This document shows positions 8,410 through 17,782 of a stretch of DNA of 64,000 nucleotides, in pieces. Under the pieces are notes generated by a model. It was given only the letters and a program-made list of their open reading frames with translations. It ran no database searches and was not told the origin of the DNA. The stretch's first letter is position 1. Every line of letters begins with the position of its first letter. Origin of the DNA: Acidobacteria bacterium RIFCSPLOWO2_12_FULL_66_21 (GTDB taxonomy: Bacteria; Acidobacteriota; Vicinamibacteria; Vicinamibacterales; 2-12-FULL-66-21); the NCBI GenBank assembly GCA_001767455.1, contig MELC01000030.1, forward strand, positions 160,491 to 224,490. The letters run 5' to 3'. Both the position numbers and the translations under genes were made by a program.

Positions 8410-10180
8410 GGAGCACCCTCAGAATGGTATTCAGCACCGTACCGGTGCTGATTGCAACAATGGTGACGAAGGTCAGGATCGCGACGCCGACTCGAAGGCC
8501 CCGCTCCTTGATGATCATGAGCAGGTTGGCGACGCACGGGACGAAGAGCGTCATCACCGTCAGCGCGACCACCGCTTGCAGGCCCGTCAGCGATCCGTCG
8601 TGCGCCATCGTGAACAGCCCGGCCGCGCCGTAGTCGCGGCGGAGGAAGCCCATGACGAACACCTGCGCCGCGTCGGACGGCAGCCCGAGCGCTCCGGTGA
8701 CGATGGGCCGCGCGGCGGACGTCAGCCAGGCGAGCGCCCCCAGGCGATCCATGAGGAAGAGGAGCGCGGTGCCGATCAGGAACAGCGGGACGGCCTCGCC
8801 GAGATACCACTTCACGCGCAGCCCCGTCTTCGTCAGCAGGTTGCGCAGCCTCGGCATGCGGATCGGCGGCAGCTCGAGAATGAAATCCGACCGGTCGCCG
8901 GGCAGCGCCCGCGCCGCGAGAAACCCCACGATCACCATCTGCATGAGGACGACGGCAAACAGCGTGAGGAGCGCCCACACGGAGATGCCGCCGAGAATGC
9001 CCATGATCGTCGCGAGCTGCGCGGAGCATGGGACACCCAGCGCGATCAGCGTGATCGCGATCAAACGCTCCTTCGGCGTCCCCAGGATGCGTGTCGTCAT
9101 CGTCGCCATCGTATCGCAGCCGAGTCCGAGCACCATCGGCAGCACCGCCTTGCCGTTCAGGCCCATCGAGCGGAACAGGCGATCGGCGAAGATGGCCAGC
9201 CGCGGAATGTAGCCGCTGTCCTCGAAGAACCCGAACACGAGGAAGAACGTGGTGACGACCGGAAGAACGATCGCGATCGAGTAGGTGAGGCCCATCGTGA
9301 TGAGCCCGTACTGGCCGGTGAGAAAGTCGCGCGCGACCGCGATGGGGATGTGCGCGGTCAGGGCCGTCGCCGCGGGATTGATGTAACCGCCGAACACGAC
9401 GTTCTCGAGCGCGCCGACCAGCGTTTGCGCGCCAAGCACGCCGACGAAGAGGTACGTCACGTACAGGACGAGAGCGAGAATCGGCAGCCCGGTCAACGGC
9501 TGGCGGACGGCGCGACCAAGCCACTCCTGGAACCTCCCCAGGGTGACCGTGCCGATCGTGCGGAACCGCGCGGCGGTGCCGTCGGCCCAGTGGAGGTGGT
9601 CTATGCCGGCGTCGCGCGCGGCCCTCGGAATGGCGGCCACCGGCAGCGCCGCCCGCAGCTCGCTCATCCCCCGCCCTTCAGTGGCAACCGCCTCGATGAC
9701 GGGTATGCCCAGGCACTCGGCGAGCGCCTCGCTGTCGATGTCGACGCCGCGCGCGCGCGCTTCGTCGAGCATGTTGAGCACGAGGATCATCGGGCGTTTG
9801 AAATCGGCGAGCTGCGAGGTGAGCAGCAGCGCGCGGCGCAGGTTCCGCGCGTCGGCGATCTGCACCACCATCTCCGCGCCGCCGTCGACCAGCATCTCGC
9901 GCGTGATCCGTTCGTCCTCGCTGAGGACACCCTCGAGCGCGTTCACCCCTGGAGTGTCGATGACGTCGCACATCTCGGCGCCGACCATGGCGCGGCCCTT
10001 GGTAATGGTCACGGTGGTGCCGGGATAGTTCGAAACGGTCGCATAGCGGCCGGTCAGGCGGCCGAAAACCACGCTCTTCCCTACGTTCGGATTGCCAATG
10101 AGGGCAATGCGGAGCGGATGCGCCCGGAGCCGAAGCAGGGGTGTCGCTTTCAAATCAGGGATCGCATGCGGACAGGGCAT
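8396..10180 (-). CDS. feoB: Ferrous iron transporter B
   Basis: A 594-residue inner membrane Fe(II) transporter with an N-terminal G domain: GNPNVGKS at residues 29-36, NYPGTT, DTPG and NMLDE. Two Gate regions and about ten helices follow, including FGFFEDSGYIPR and LGCDTMATMTTR. It is shorter than E. coli FeoB (773), mainly through a short cytosolic linker. ATG 10180 lies only 14 bases after the -12 element of a sigma-54 promoter, so the message may be leaderless. First gene of feoB-feoA-NosL-like. Confidence 0.92.
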   Translation of the reverse strand: MPCPHAIPDLKATPLLRLRAHPLRIALIGNPNVGKSVVFGRLTGRYATVSNYPGTTVTITKGRAMVGAEMCDVIDTPGVNALEGVLSEDERITREMLVDGGAEMVVQIADARNLRRALLLTSQLADFKRPMILVLNMLDEARARGVDIDSEALAECLGIPVIEAVATEGRGMSELRAALPVAAIPRAARDAGIDHLHWADGTAARFRTIGTVTLGRFQEWLGRAVRQPLTGLPILALVLYVTYLFVGVLGAQTLVGALENVVFGGYINPAATALTAHIPIAVARDFLTGQYGLITMGLTYSIAIVLPVVTTFFLVFGFFEDSGYIPRLAIFADRLFRSMGLNGKAVLPMVLGLGCDTMATMTTRILGTPKERLIAITLIALGVPCSAQLATIMGILGGISVWALLTLFAVVLMQMVIVGFLAARALPGDRSDFILELPPIRMPRLRNLLTKTGLRVKWYLGEAVPLFLIGTALLFLMDRLGALAWLTSAARPIVTGALGLPSDAAQVFVMGFLRRDYGAAGLFTMAHDGSLTGLQAVVALTVMTLFVPCVANLLMIIKERGLRVGVAILTFVTIVAISTGTVLNTILRVLHVTF

Positions 10181-10193
10181 TGGTGGTTGTCAG

Positions 10194-10209
10194 CGCAAAG
10201 GCGATGCCC
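10194..10209 (-). promoter_or_regulatory. Sigma-54 promoter of feoB
   Basis: GGGCATCGCCTTTGCG on the - strand keeps the invariant GG-N10-GC spacing. Transcription would begin near 10183, three bases before the feoB ATG. A TGCCGGGAATCC element lies 54 bases upstream at 10263-10274. Confidence 0.6.
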
Positions 10210-10262
10210 GTCGCTGACGGCCGTATTCTCGGGTGTTTCCGATTGTCACAGCAGTGGGTGAC

Positions 10263-10274
10263 GGATTCCCGGCA
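10263..10274 (-). promoter_or_regulatory. Upstream element TGCCGGGAATCC for feoB
   Basis: A full match to the recurring TGCCGGNAATCC element, 54 bases upstream of the feoB -24 box, a usual distance for an enhancer-binding protein site. Confidence 0.5.
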
Positions 10275-10440
10275 GGCGAGACCGATCAGAGCGAACGAGC
10301 GCAGCGAAGTGAGCCTCACGAGCGGAGCGCGGCACGGGGCCCCCGCGAGCGAGTGAGTAGGGGGGTCCCGGGGGGCGAAGCCCCCCGGATGGGGAACAGG
10401 CGCCCGGCTCTTCCGCATCGTGACTGCCGGGACAGCAGCC
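10275..10440. repeat. GC-rich dispersed repeat with hairpin
   Basis: The segment contains a 9-base-pair hairpin (CCGGGGGGC-GAA-GCCCCCCGG at 10368-10388) next to GCGAGCGAGTGAG and AGCGAACGAGCGC runs. Reversed, the same words occur at 42323-42600, and a remnant lies at 1-57. No coding sequence is supported. The stretch 10181-10640 holds only the feoB promoter, this repeat and the array below. Confidence 0.6.
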
Positions 10441-10479
10441 GCGAAGGGAGGAAGGCGAAAGAACCGGACGCACACCTAC

Positions 10480-10552
10480 AAAGTCGCTAGTCGCTAGTCG
10501 TCGGTCGAGCGGTTGGGAGTCGTAGCTTATGACGACTCCCAGCCCCCCTCCG
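10480..10552. repeat. Heptad repeat array (GTCGCTA)
   Basis: A 7-base-period run of GTCGCTA/GTCGTCG units (about 10484-10507) is followed by a short inverted pair, GGGAGTCGT and ACGACTCCC. It lies just beyond the 3' end of the MtrB-like gene and could act in its termination. Confidence 0.65.
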
Positions 10553-10640
10553 TTTACAGGCCCCTTCAGCTATTCGACACCGTTTTTCCGTCGGCGGAGC
10601 CTTCTACGTTCTGACTTCTACCTTCGACGTTTCTTCCCGT

Positions 10641-12896
10641 CTACCAGAGGTACGTCACCCGCAGGAACCCGGTGTTGGCCGTGTAGTTGCGGTAGAGATA
10701 TCCCGAGTAGATGGTGCTCGCGAAGACGCCCGTCAAGCCATTCGCCGGATTGAGCTGGTTGATGGCCGAACTGTCCAACGCGAAGTCGTTCACGGTGTAC
10801 TTCTCGTACCAGTAAGCCGCGCCAATCGCGATGTTCGGCCGCACGAAGTGCTGGACGTCGATCCGGCCGTCGGTCAGCTTGTTGTTCAACCGCGGAAGCT
10901 GCACGAGCGGAGTGGTCGTGAAGACCGTCTGATTCGCCGGCTGCCCGTAGACGTAGGTGGCGTTCCCATCGCTGATGTCGTAGCTCAGACGGATATCCGT
11001 CTTCGGGAGCGCCTTGAGGAGGTCAAGGTTGGCGCTGAACGTCTTCACCTTGTCGCTCTGATCGTCCCACCAGTCCCGCGTGGGATCGAGGAACGTCGTG
11101 TTGGTCGGACTCAGCGGGTTCGCCGTGCGCGAATAGCTCATCGCCGTGTACTTTTCGAACCCGTAGTTGAGGCCGAAGGTGACGAACTCGGACGGCGCCA
11201 CGTCGAACCCGACGCTCCACGTGTTGTTCTTGTTGTCGCGCAGGCCGAACCCGGAGTTGTAGTAGTTGTCCTTCCCGGTGCTGACCGACGCGTTCACGTC
11301 GAACATCGCCACCGGTGTGACCGTGAAGACGAGCGTCGCGCGATCGCGTTTGCGATCCGCAATGTCGTAGTGCTGCATCGTCGGCTGTTCGCCGACTTCA
11401 TCGAGGATCGCTTCCTCGAACCCGGAGCCCGTCCGCTTGGAATGCTCGAACTTGGCTCGCAGGCTCACGTACTGGTTGCCGGTGCTGTCGAACGACACGC
11501 GGTACGTGTTCTCGGCCGTCTTCTCCCAGATGCGGTGGGTGCGGTCGCCGTCTTCGCGCGTGAGGCCGACATTCACGCCCACGTACTCGTGCGGCGTGAA
11601 CGACGCGTCGAGATCGAGCGTGTGGCGCTTCATGCCGAACGGCTCGTTCTCCCATGTGGCCGCCGTGGCGGGGTTGTACGACCAGTCGCCGATGAGCGCC
11701 TTCTGATCGAAGACCGGCGTCTTGTTGGCGTAATCGTAGTAGCGGTACTTCGCGTTGAGCCAGACGATGTCGGTCGGCCGCGACGTGAAGCTGTAGACCA
11801 TCGACACGATGTCGGCCTTCGCCTCGGCGCTGGCGCGCTCGAGCGGGGGCGCCACGAGCGCCGTGTTCACGGTCGGAGCGACGAGCTTCTCGTCCTGGTT
11901 CCAGCGGCCGATCGAGATGGCCGCGCTCGCGCGGCTGCGGGCCGGCAGCTTGTACGACCCGTTCACGTTGAACGAGAACGAGTTGTTGCTGGGCCACAGC
12001 ACGGCGAGGCCGGACGACGTGCCGCCGGAGATGTCCACTGCGCGCAGCGGGTTGTCGAACCGCACGAACGGCGTGTTGTTGTCGTACCAGGAGCCGGTGT
12101 ACCCCACGCTGAGCAGGCCGTTCGCGTTCGCGAACTCGAGCAGGCCCTTCAGGTCGGTCGTCCGGTCATCCACCGGCACGCCGATCTCGACCGCGGGGTT
12201 GAGGCCCGGCGACGTGCCGAACCCGAACGCCTGCAGGTTGTGCCCGTTCCGCGTGGTGTTTTTCAGGTTGAACTTGAAGTCCACGTCGCGGTTGAACGAG
12301 TACACGGCGTCGAAGCTGCCGATGTGCCGATCGCTGCGCAGGTCGTACTGCCGCGCGCCGGCGAGCGCGCCGCTGATCGCCGCGTCGCGCGCCCCGGTGC
12401 TGATGAGCGCCGCATCCTGGATCGACTGCTGGATGGCGTTGTCGATGTCGAGGATGCCGTTGCCGCGGTCCGTGTACAGGGACCGCGTGTCGGCGCTGAT
12501 GAACAGCGGGATCTGGTTCCAGTCAAAGGTCACTTTCAGCTTGCCGAAGCTGCGAACCTCGCCGCCGAACCGCTGATCCCTGTAGCCGAGGTTGTTCGCC
12601 GTCGCCCGGAACGACCAGGTCTCGGTTTCCTTGTCGAGCCTGAACCGGTCGACGTAGGCCCCCTGGCCCAGGTCGCGGAACCGGCTATAGCGCGCGCGAT
12701 CGCCGCTGACGTCGCTGGCGCGGAACCCGAAGTCGATCTGGCCGATCTTCGGTGTAAGCGTGGGTGTCGGTGCGGTAGCCGGCTGCGTGGCCTGCGCGGT
12801 CTGCTGCGCGGCTGCCGGCTGCTCCTGCTGTGCCTGGGCAACGCCCGTGAAGACCAGCAGAAGCGCTCCAATCAGACTGTATGTTCTGGTGCGCAT
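10641..12896 (-). CDS. MtrB/PioB-type outer membrane beta-barrel, decaheme-associated
   Basis: A 751-residue protein with a signal peptide (about residues 1-22), a proline/alanine-rich linker, then alternating beta strands and a terminal aromatic (VTYLW), typical of outer membrane barrels. The sequence matches the MtrB/PioB family that sheathes a periplasmic multiheme cytochrome and lets electrons cross the outer membrane. No cysteine is present, so it lacks the CxxC of Shewanella MtrB. The gene lies 19 bases downstream of the decaheme cytochrome on the same strand, forming an MtrAB pair. No outer-surface MtrC/OmcA cytochrome is next to it. Confidence 0.85.
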   Translation of the reverse strand: MRTRTYSLIGALLLVFTGVAQAQQEQPAAAQQTAQATQPATAPTPTLTPKIGQIDFGFRASDVSGDRARYSRFRDLGQGAYVDRFRLDKETETWSFRATANNLGYRDQRFGGEVRSFGKLKVTFDWNQIPLFISADTRSLYTDRGNGILDIDNAIQQSIQDAALISTGARDAAISGALAGARQYDLRSDRHIGSFDAVYSFNRDVDFKFNLKNTTRNGHNLQAFGFGTSPGLNPAVEIGVPVDDRTTDLKGLLEFANANGLLSVGYTGSWYDNNTPFVRFDNPLRAVDISGGTSSGLAVLWPSNNSFSFNVNGSYKLPARSRASAAISIGRWNQDEKLVAPTVNTALVAPPLERASAEAKADIVSMVYSFTSRPTDIVWLNAKYRYYDYANKTPVFDQKALIGDWSYNPATAATWENEPFGMKRHTLDLDASFTPHEYVGVNVGLTREDGDRTHRIWEKTAENTYRVSFDSTGNQYVSLRAKFEHSKRTGSGFEEAILDEVGEQPTMQHYDIADRKRDRATLVFTVTPVAMFDVNASVSTGKDNYYNSGFGLRDNKNNTWSVGFDVAPSEFVTFGLNYGFEKYTAMSYSRTANPLSPTNTTFLDPTRDWWDDQSDKVKTFSANLDLLKALPKTDIRLSYDISDGNATYVYGQPANQTVFTTTPLVQLPRLNNKLTDGRIDVQHFVRPNIAIGAAYWYEKYTVNDFALDSSAINQLNPANGLTGVFASTIYSGYLYRNYTANTGFLRVTYLW

Positions 12897-12915
12897 CTTG
12901 AATTCTCCTCAGGCG

Positions 12916-13902
12916 TTACCGGACGAAGACCTTGCCCGACGTCGGGTGGTTCGACCCATGGATCTGCGAGTGGCAGTTGACGCAGCCGCGTCCGACGATC
13001 CGGTTGTTCTTCTGCAGCAGGGTCGTCGCGTCGTAGATCGTGGCCGGATGACGCGAATGCACGTGGCACCGCTGGCAGAGCATCGGCACCTTGGCGACGA
13101 GCATCCGCTCGTTGTTCGTGCCGTGCGGGTCGTGGCAGGTCGTGCAGCCCTCGCGGACCGCGGCGTGCTCCCACAGGAACGGCCCGCGCTTCTCGGTGTG
13201 GCAGCTCGTGCAGGCTTCCACGATCGAGTTGCCTTCACGCAGCATCTTGACGTTCTGCGATCCGTGCGGGTTGTGGCAGGTCGTGCACTCGAGCTTGCCC
13301 TCGCGGACCGGCATGTGCGACGACTTGTGCACCTTGTTGACTTCCTTGCGGTGACACTGCACGCAGGTTTCCTGCACCGTCTCGGTCTTCAGGTGCGCCT
13401 TCTCGGACTTCGCCGCATGCACGCTGTGGCAGGTGGTGCACGTCAGGTTGCGCGAGTCGTGCTTGCCGCCGGCCCAGTTGTCGTGGCTGCTGCGGTTGTG
13501 GCACGTCGTGCAGGTGGCGCTGACATCGCGCGGCGCCATGCTCTTCGGGTTCTTGATCTTCGTCTTGTCGCCGCCGCCATCGACGTGGGCCTGACCGGGT
13601 CCGTGGCAGCTTTCGCAGCCCCTGTTCGCCGCCGGCGAACGCGGATCCTTGGCACGCCCGTGCGGGCTCTCCTGGTACGACTGCTTCTGGTCCTCATGGC
13701 ACGTCAAACAGGTCTCTTCTCCGACGTAGCCGCTGGCGGGCGCCGCGGCCTGCGCCGCCTGCGCAGGAGCGGGCTTGGCACTGGCAGGGGCGCTCTGACG
13801 CGGTGAAGCCGTGGCTCCCACCGTGACCATGACGACCAGCCAGATCGCCAGCGCTCCGGCGATAGTGACCATTGGGCCAAGGGTGCGCGTGAAGCGACCC
13901 AT
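12916..13902 (-). CDS. Decaheme c-type cytochrome, MtrA/DmsE family
   Basis: A 328-residue protein with an N-terminal signal or anchor (about residues 10-33) and exactly ten CxxCH heme motifs (CLTCH, CESCH, CTTCH, CTTCH, CVQCH, CTTCH, CTSCH, CTTCH, CQRCH, CVNCH). This fits MtrA/DmsE cytochromes that insert into an MtrB barrel. ATG 13902 follows AGGAGG by six bases; upstream in-frame codons are rejected. A sigma-54 promoter lies about 105 bases upstream. With the barrel it forms a conduit from periplasm to cell surface; the direction of electron flow cannot be read from sequence. Confidence 0.9.
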   Translation of the reverse strand: MGRFTRTLGPMVTIAGALAIWLVVMVTVGATASPRQSAPASAKPAPAQAAQAAAPASGYVGEETCLTCHEDQKQSYQESPHGRAKDPRSPAANRGCESCHGPGQAHVDGGGDKTKIKNPKSMAPRDVSATCTTCHNRSSHDNWAGGKHDSRNLTCTTCHSVHAAKSEKAHLKTETVQETCVQCHRKEVNKVHKSSHMPVREGKLECTTCHNPHGSQNVKMLREGNSIVEACTSCHTEKRGPFLWEHAAVREGCTTCHDPHGTNNERMLVAKVPMLCQRCHVHSRHPATIYDATTLLQKNNRIVGRGCVNCHSQIHGSNHPTSGKVFVR

Positions 13903-14005
13903 GTGTGTCCTCCTCGGCTTCGGGACGCAGCCCCCTCTCATAACAGAACGAAAGCAATGATGCCTTTGGACCGGACGCTCTCCCGGAAGCGCCGCTCCGC
14001 TCTTG

Positions 14006-14021
14006 AGCAAAGGGTGTGCCC
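14006..14021 (-). promoter_or_regulatory. Sigma-54 promoter of the decaheme/porin operon
   Basis: GGGCACACCCTTTGCT on the - strand keeps GG-N10-GC, with transcription expected near 13996 and a leader of about 94 bases. A TGCCGGAAACCC element lies 97 bases upstream at 14118-14129. The gap 13903-14235 holds only these signals. Confidence 0.68.
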
Positions 14022-14117
14022 TGCACTAAGTTACTGAAAGTAAATGCTTTGATGTGCAACCCCGGGGGTGAATCGACGGAAATTCGGCGATGAGGCCCCC
14101 TCCCGGACCTCTCTCTT

Positions 14118-14129
14118 TGCCGGAAACCC
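14118..14129 (+). promoter_or_regulatory. Upstream element TGCCGGAAACCC
   Basis: One mismatch from TGCCGGNAATCC. It lies between the decaheme operon promoter and the Crp/Fnr gene, so it could serve either; distance and the sigma-54 box favour the cytochrome operon. Confidence 0.4.
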
Positions 14130-14235
14130 GCCGACAAATGCAGAGAAAATTGACAAATTCGCGGCGGAGTCTCGGCGCCCCTGCCCATTTCTGCCGTTCA
14201 GTCCAGCGGAGACCCGGCACTCAATCGAAGTTGTT

Positions 14236-14952
14236 ATGATCGACCCCAACCTCATGACCACATCTCCGGAGAATGTCGAAGCGCTGCTGCGCGTCACGCC
14301 CGGCTTCCGCAAGCTCGCTCCCGAAGATCGCCGGACGATCGCGAAGGCCGCGACCATCGAGCGGTACGGCAAAGGGGAGACGATCTTCGAGCAGGGCACG
14401 CCATCCGACGCGTTCTATACGATCGCCTCTGGCCGCGTGAAGATCTTCAAGATGATGCCGAGCGGCAAGGACCTGATCCTCGAGGTCTTCGGCCCCGGCG
14501 ATCCGCTCGGCGCCGTGGCCGCCTACGACGGGCGGCCCTTTCCCGCGAGCGCCGTCGCGCTCGAGGACACCACGTGCCTCGTCATCCCCCGGACGGTCTT
14601 TTTTGCGCTGCTCGAGCAACATCCCTCCCTCGTCCGCGGTCTAATGCTCGGGCTGACGATTCGGCTGGTCGAACTGACCAACCGCCTCGCGGAATTGAGC
14701 GGCGGCCGCATCGAGCCGCGCTTCGCGCGGTTGTTCCTCAAACTGGCCGCCGAAATGGGACGGCCGGAGCGTGGCGGCACGTTCGTCCCGCTGCCGCTCT
14801 CCCGGCAGGAGCTGGCGGACATGACCGGCACCACCATCGAAACGTGCATCCGGATCATGAGCCGCTGGGGCAAGCAGGACATCGTGCGCACCGAGAAGGA
14901 CGGTTTCGTGGTGATCGACCGGAAGGCGCTCGACGCGATGGCGATGGATTAG
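14236..14952 (+). CDS. Crp/Fnr-family transcription regulator
   Basis: A 238-residue regulator with an N-terminal cyclic-nucleotide-binding fold (GETIFEQGTPSDAFYTIASG, then GRVKIF) and a C-terminal winged HTH (PLSRQELADMTGTTIETCIRIMSRW). It lacks the N-terminal Cys cluster of Fnr, so it does not sense oxygen by [4Fe-4S]; a Dnr/HcpR-like NO or heme response is possible. ATG 14236 is chosen; a second ATG at 14254 is an alternative. It is divergent from the decaheme operon and just ahead of a hemerythrin-like gene, from which it is separated by a perfect inverted repeat. Confidence 0.82.
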   Translation: MIDPNLMTTSPENVEALLRVTPGFRKLAPEDRRTIAKAATIERYGKGETIFEQGTPSDAFYTIASGRVKIFKMMPSGKDLILEVFGPGDPLGAVAAYDGRPFPASAVALEDTTCLVIPRTVFFALLEQHPSLVRGLMLGLTIRLVELTNRLAELSGGRIEPRFARLFLKLAAEMGRPERGGTFVPLPLSRQELADMTGTTIETCIRIMSRWGKQDIVRTEKDGFVVIDRKALDAMAMD

Positions 14953-14969
14953 TATGACCCCCGTCATAC
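14952..14969. promoter_or_regulatory. Perfect inverted repeat GTATGAC-cccc-GTCATAC
   Basis: Seven-base arms with a 4-base spacer sit at the stop codon of the Crp/Fnr gene and about 35 bases before the hemerythrin-like ATG. Size and spacing suit a Crp/Fnr-type operator, most simply for the regulator encoded upstream. Confidence 0.5.
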
Positions 14970-15001
14970 CCTGCGCGCGACCGCTCTCGTATGCTCCTTG
15001 C

Positions 15002-15376
15002 ATGACGACCACCGCCTCGCGCGCAATTGCCGAACTACTGGAGCTGCAGCGCCGCCTCGCGGAACGCACGCGGGAGGTGTCAGGCGACGCCGTCGCCGTC
15101 CTGCGGACGGGACGCGACGTCCTGGCGTTCGCGGAACGTGAGGAGGCGGCGTTCTTTCCGCTGCTCCCGCTGCTCGATCCGGCCGCCCTCGCCGAACTCG
15201 GCGGCGAGCACCGGCAGCTCGCGGAGGATCTCGACCTGCTCGAATCGCTCGTGACCACCACGCCGGACTCACCCGACGTCGCCGCCCTGGCCGGCGCGCT
15301 CGCGCGACGGATCCACGAGCATGTCGCGCGGGACGGCCGCCTGCTGGCGCAAGCCGCGCGCATGGCCATCCGATGA
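15002..15376 (+). CDS. Hemerythrin HHE-like protein
   Basis: A 124-residue helical protein. The order EREEAAFFP (about residue 42-50), GEHRQL (His about 71) and HEHVARDGRLL (about 101-111) follows the HHE cation-binding fold that carries a non-heme diiron site. The usual first histidine (ELLxxHxxL) reads as Gln (ELLELQRRL), so one ligand seems to be missing. It overlaps the next start by 4 bases. Upstream lies a palindromic operator candidate and a Crp/Fnr regulator, consistent with NO or oxygen response; this is inference. Confidence 0.65.
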   Translation: MTTTASRAIAELLELQRRLAERTREVSGDAVAVLRTGRDVLAFAEREEAAFFPLLPLLDPAALAELGGEHRQLAEDLDLLESLVTTTPDSPDVAALAGALARRIHEHVARDGRLLAQAARMAIR

Positions 15377-16134
15377 GCATTCCGCTCCAGGCGGGCCTCG
15401 TGTACGGCCCGGTGAAATCCCGAAGGCTCGGCGTCTCGCTCGGCGTCAATCTCGCGCCTGACGCCCGGAAGGTCTGTACCTTCAATTGCGCGTACTGCCA
15501 GTACGGCTGGACGCCGCCCGATCCGCTCGGCGCATCGGTCGTCGACGAGAACTGGCCCACGCCAGACAGCATCGCCGAGGCGGTTGACCAGGCGCTCGCG
15601 CGCACGAGCGGCATCGATCGCATTACGCTGGCCGGCAACGGCGAACCGACGCTGCACCCCGACTTCCACGATATCGTCGAGCGCCTGCGGCTCGTGCGCA
15701 ACCGCCGCGCCCGTTACGCGCGCCTCGCGATCCTCTCCAACGCGTCGACGCTCGCCGACGCCTCGGTCGCCGCCGCGCTCATGCGCCTCGACGAGCGGTA
15801 CATGAAGCTCGACGCGGGCGACGACGTCACCCTGCGCAAGCTGAACGGATGCGGGATGGGGATCGAGGCCATCGTGGAAGGGCTGCGACGCCTGCCGGAC
15901 GTGACGCTCCAGGCGCTGTTCACCCGCGACGCGCAGGGCAAAATCGACAATACGACTGAAGCGGCGATCGGCGCGTGGCTCACCGCGGTCGTACGCATCC
16001 GCCCCACCGCCGTGCACGTCTACACGATCGATCGGGACCCCGCGTGGAAGGAGCTCCAGAAGGTCCCGCGCGAAGAGCTGCAGCAGATCGCCGCGAAGGT
16101 AAAACAAGCAGGGATTCGGGCGGTGGTGTTCTGA
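15373..16134 (+). CDS. Radical SAM protein (COG0731-like)
   Basis: A 253-residue protein with the Cys35-x3-Cys39-x2-Cys42 cluster motif (CTFNCAYC) and the glycine-rich GNGEPTLHPDF loop for S-adenosylmethionine. It resembles the COG0731 group related to wyosine synthesis enzymes, but bacterial members have no settled substrate. Its start overlaps the hemerythrin-like stop (ATGA), so the two are co-translated. The C-terminus ends normally (IRAVVF) before a heptad array. Confidence 0.82.
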   Translation: MSIPLQAGLVYGPVKSRRLGVSLGVNLAPDARKVCTFNCAYCQYGWTPPDPLGASVVDENWPTPDSIAEAVDQALARTSGIDRITLAGNGEPTLHPDFHDIVERLRLVRNRRARYARLAILSNASTLADASVAAALMRLDERYMKLDAGDDVTLRKLNGCGMGIEAIVEGLRRLPDVTLQALFTRDAQGKIDNTTEAAIGAWLTAVVRIRPTAVHVYTIDRDPAWKELQKVPREELQQIAAKVKQAGIRAVVF

Positions 16135-16138
16135 GGTA

Positions 16139-16212
16139 GTTTCCAGTTGCCAGGTGCCAGCTTCCAGCCCGGAACTTTCAGAAGCTGGAAACTGGAAGCT
16201 GGAGACTGGTCA
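16139..16212. repeat. Heptad repeat array, two facing arms
   Basis: Arm one repeats CCAGTTG/CCAGCTT and arm two GAAGCTG/GAAACTG, both with a 7-base period and mutually complementary, about 28 bases each. It lies between the convergent radical SAM and GNAT-like genes, a position suited to a bidirectional terminator. Confidence 0.85.
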
Positions 16213-16689
16213 CTCGCCTATTGTCTTCTCAATCCAGCCGCCCGCGCAGCGCTCGTTCACGCCCACGTACCCGCGCCGTTCCAGGAAACCCATCGAGACG
16301 CGCGGCGGATTGACGATGACGCGCCGGCAGCCGCCGGCAATCGAGGCGAGCTCCACGGCGTCCAGCAGGGCATTGACGATGTCGCGTTCGCTGCACCGGC
16401 ACACGCCGCCGCAACAGGTGGGTGGCGGCGCGTCGATGCCGATGTCGGGCACCCGCATCTCCACTTCGGTCTTCTTGCACGTCGCGGCGGCGACGATCCG
16501 CCCGCCGAGCCGCACGACGACCCGCGGCCACTCACGCAGCCGATCGAGGCGCGGCTGGGTGAGCGAGCTGCCCGGGAACAGGCGCCGCAGATCCGCCTCC
16601 GACAGCACGTCGCATTCTGGACCTGTCACTCGCACGTCGAACGAGGCCAGATCGCTCGGCGGGGTCTCTGACGGGTAGGCGATCGCCAT
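16210..16689 (-). CDS. GNAT-like protein with Cys-rich loop
   Basis: A 159-residue protein. The C-terminal half (RRVIVNPPRVSMGFLERRGYVGV) looks like the end of a GNAT acetyltransferase fold, where a Tyr follows the acceptor helix. A loop with CCGGVCRC (about residues 92-99) is unusual and could bind metal. It lies six bases downstream of the sigma-54 activator gene and should share its transcript, so it may belong to the same response. The substrate is unknown. Confidence 0.6.
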   Translation of the reverse strand: MAIAYPSETPPSDLASFDVRVTGPECDVLSEADLRRLFPGSSLTQPRLDRLREWPRVVVRLGGRIVAAATCKKTEVEMRVPDIGIDAPPPTCCGGVCRCSERDIVNALLDAVELASIAGGCRRVIVNPPRVSMGFLERRGYVGVNERCAGGWIEKTIGE

Positions 16690-16695
16690 GGCGCT

Positions 16696-17751
<1,056 letters not shown>

Positions 17752-17766
17752 GGCGACTGCCCCTAC

Positions 17767-17782
17767 CGCAACGTCGGTGCCA
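17767..17782 (-). promoter_or_regulatory. Sigma-54 promoter of activator paralog 1
   Basis: TGGCACCGACGTTGCG on the - strand is an exact TGGCAC-N5-TTGC match. Transcription would start near 17756, about five bases before GTG 17751. A sigma-54 activator gene under a sigma-54 promoter suggests autoregulation. Confidence 0.8.

Noticed and set aside
10848-12980. A 710-codon + strand frame opposite the MtrB-like barrel
   Set aside because: Val/Arg/His-rich antisense shadow with no motifs; the barrel frame has a signal peptide and family match.
14236-14952. Fnr-type oxygen sensor
   Set aside because: The N-terminal cysteines needed for the [4Fe-4S] cluster are absent, so only the Crp/Fnr superfamily call is kept.
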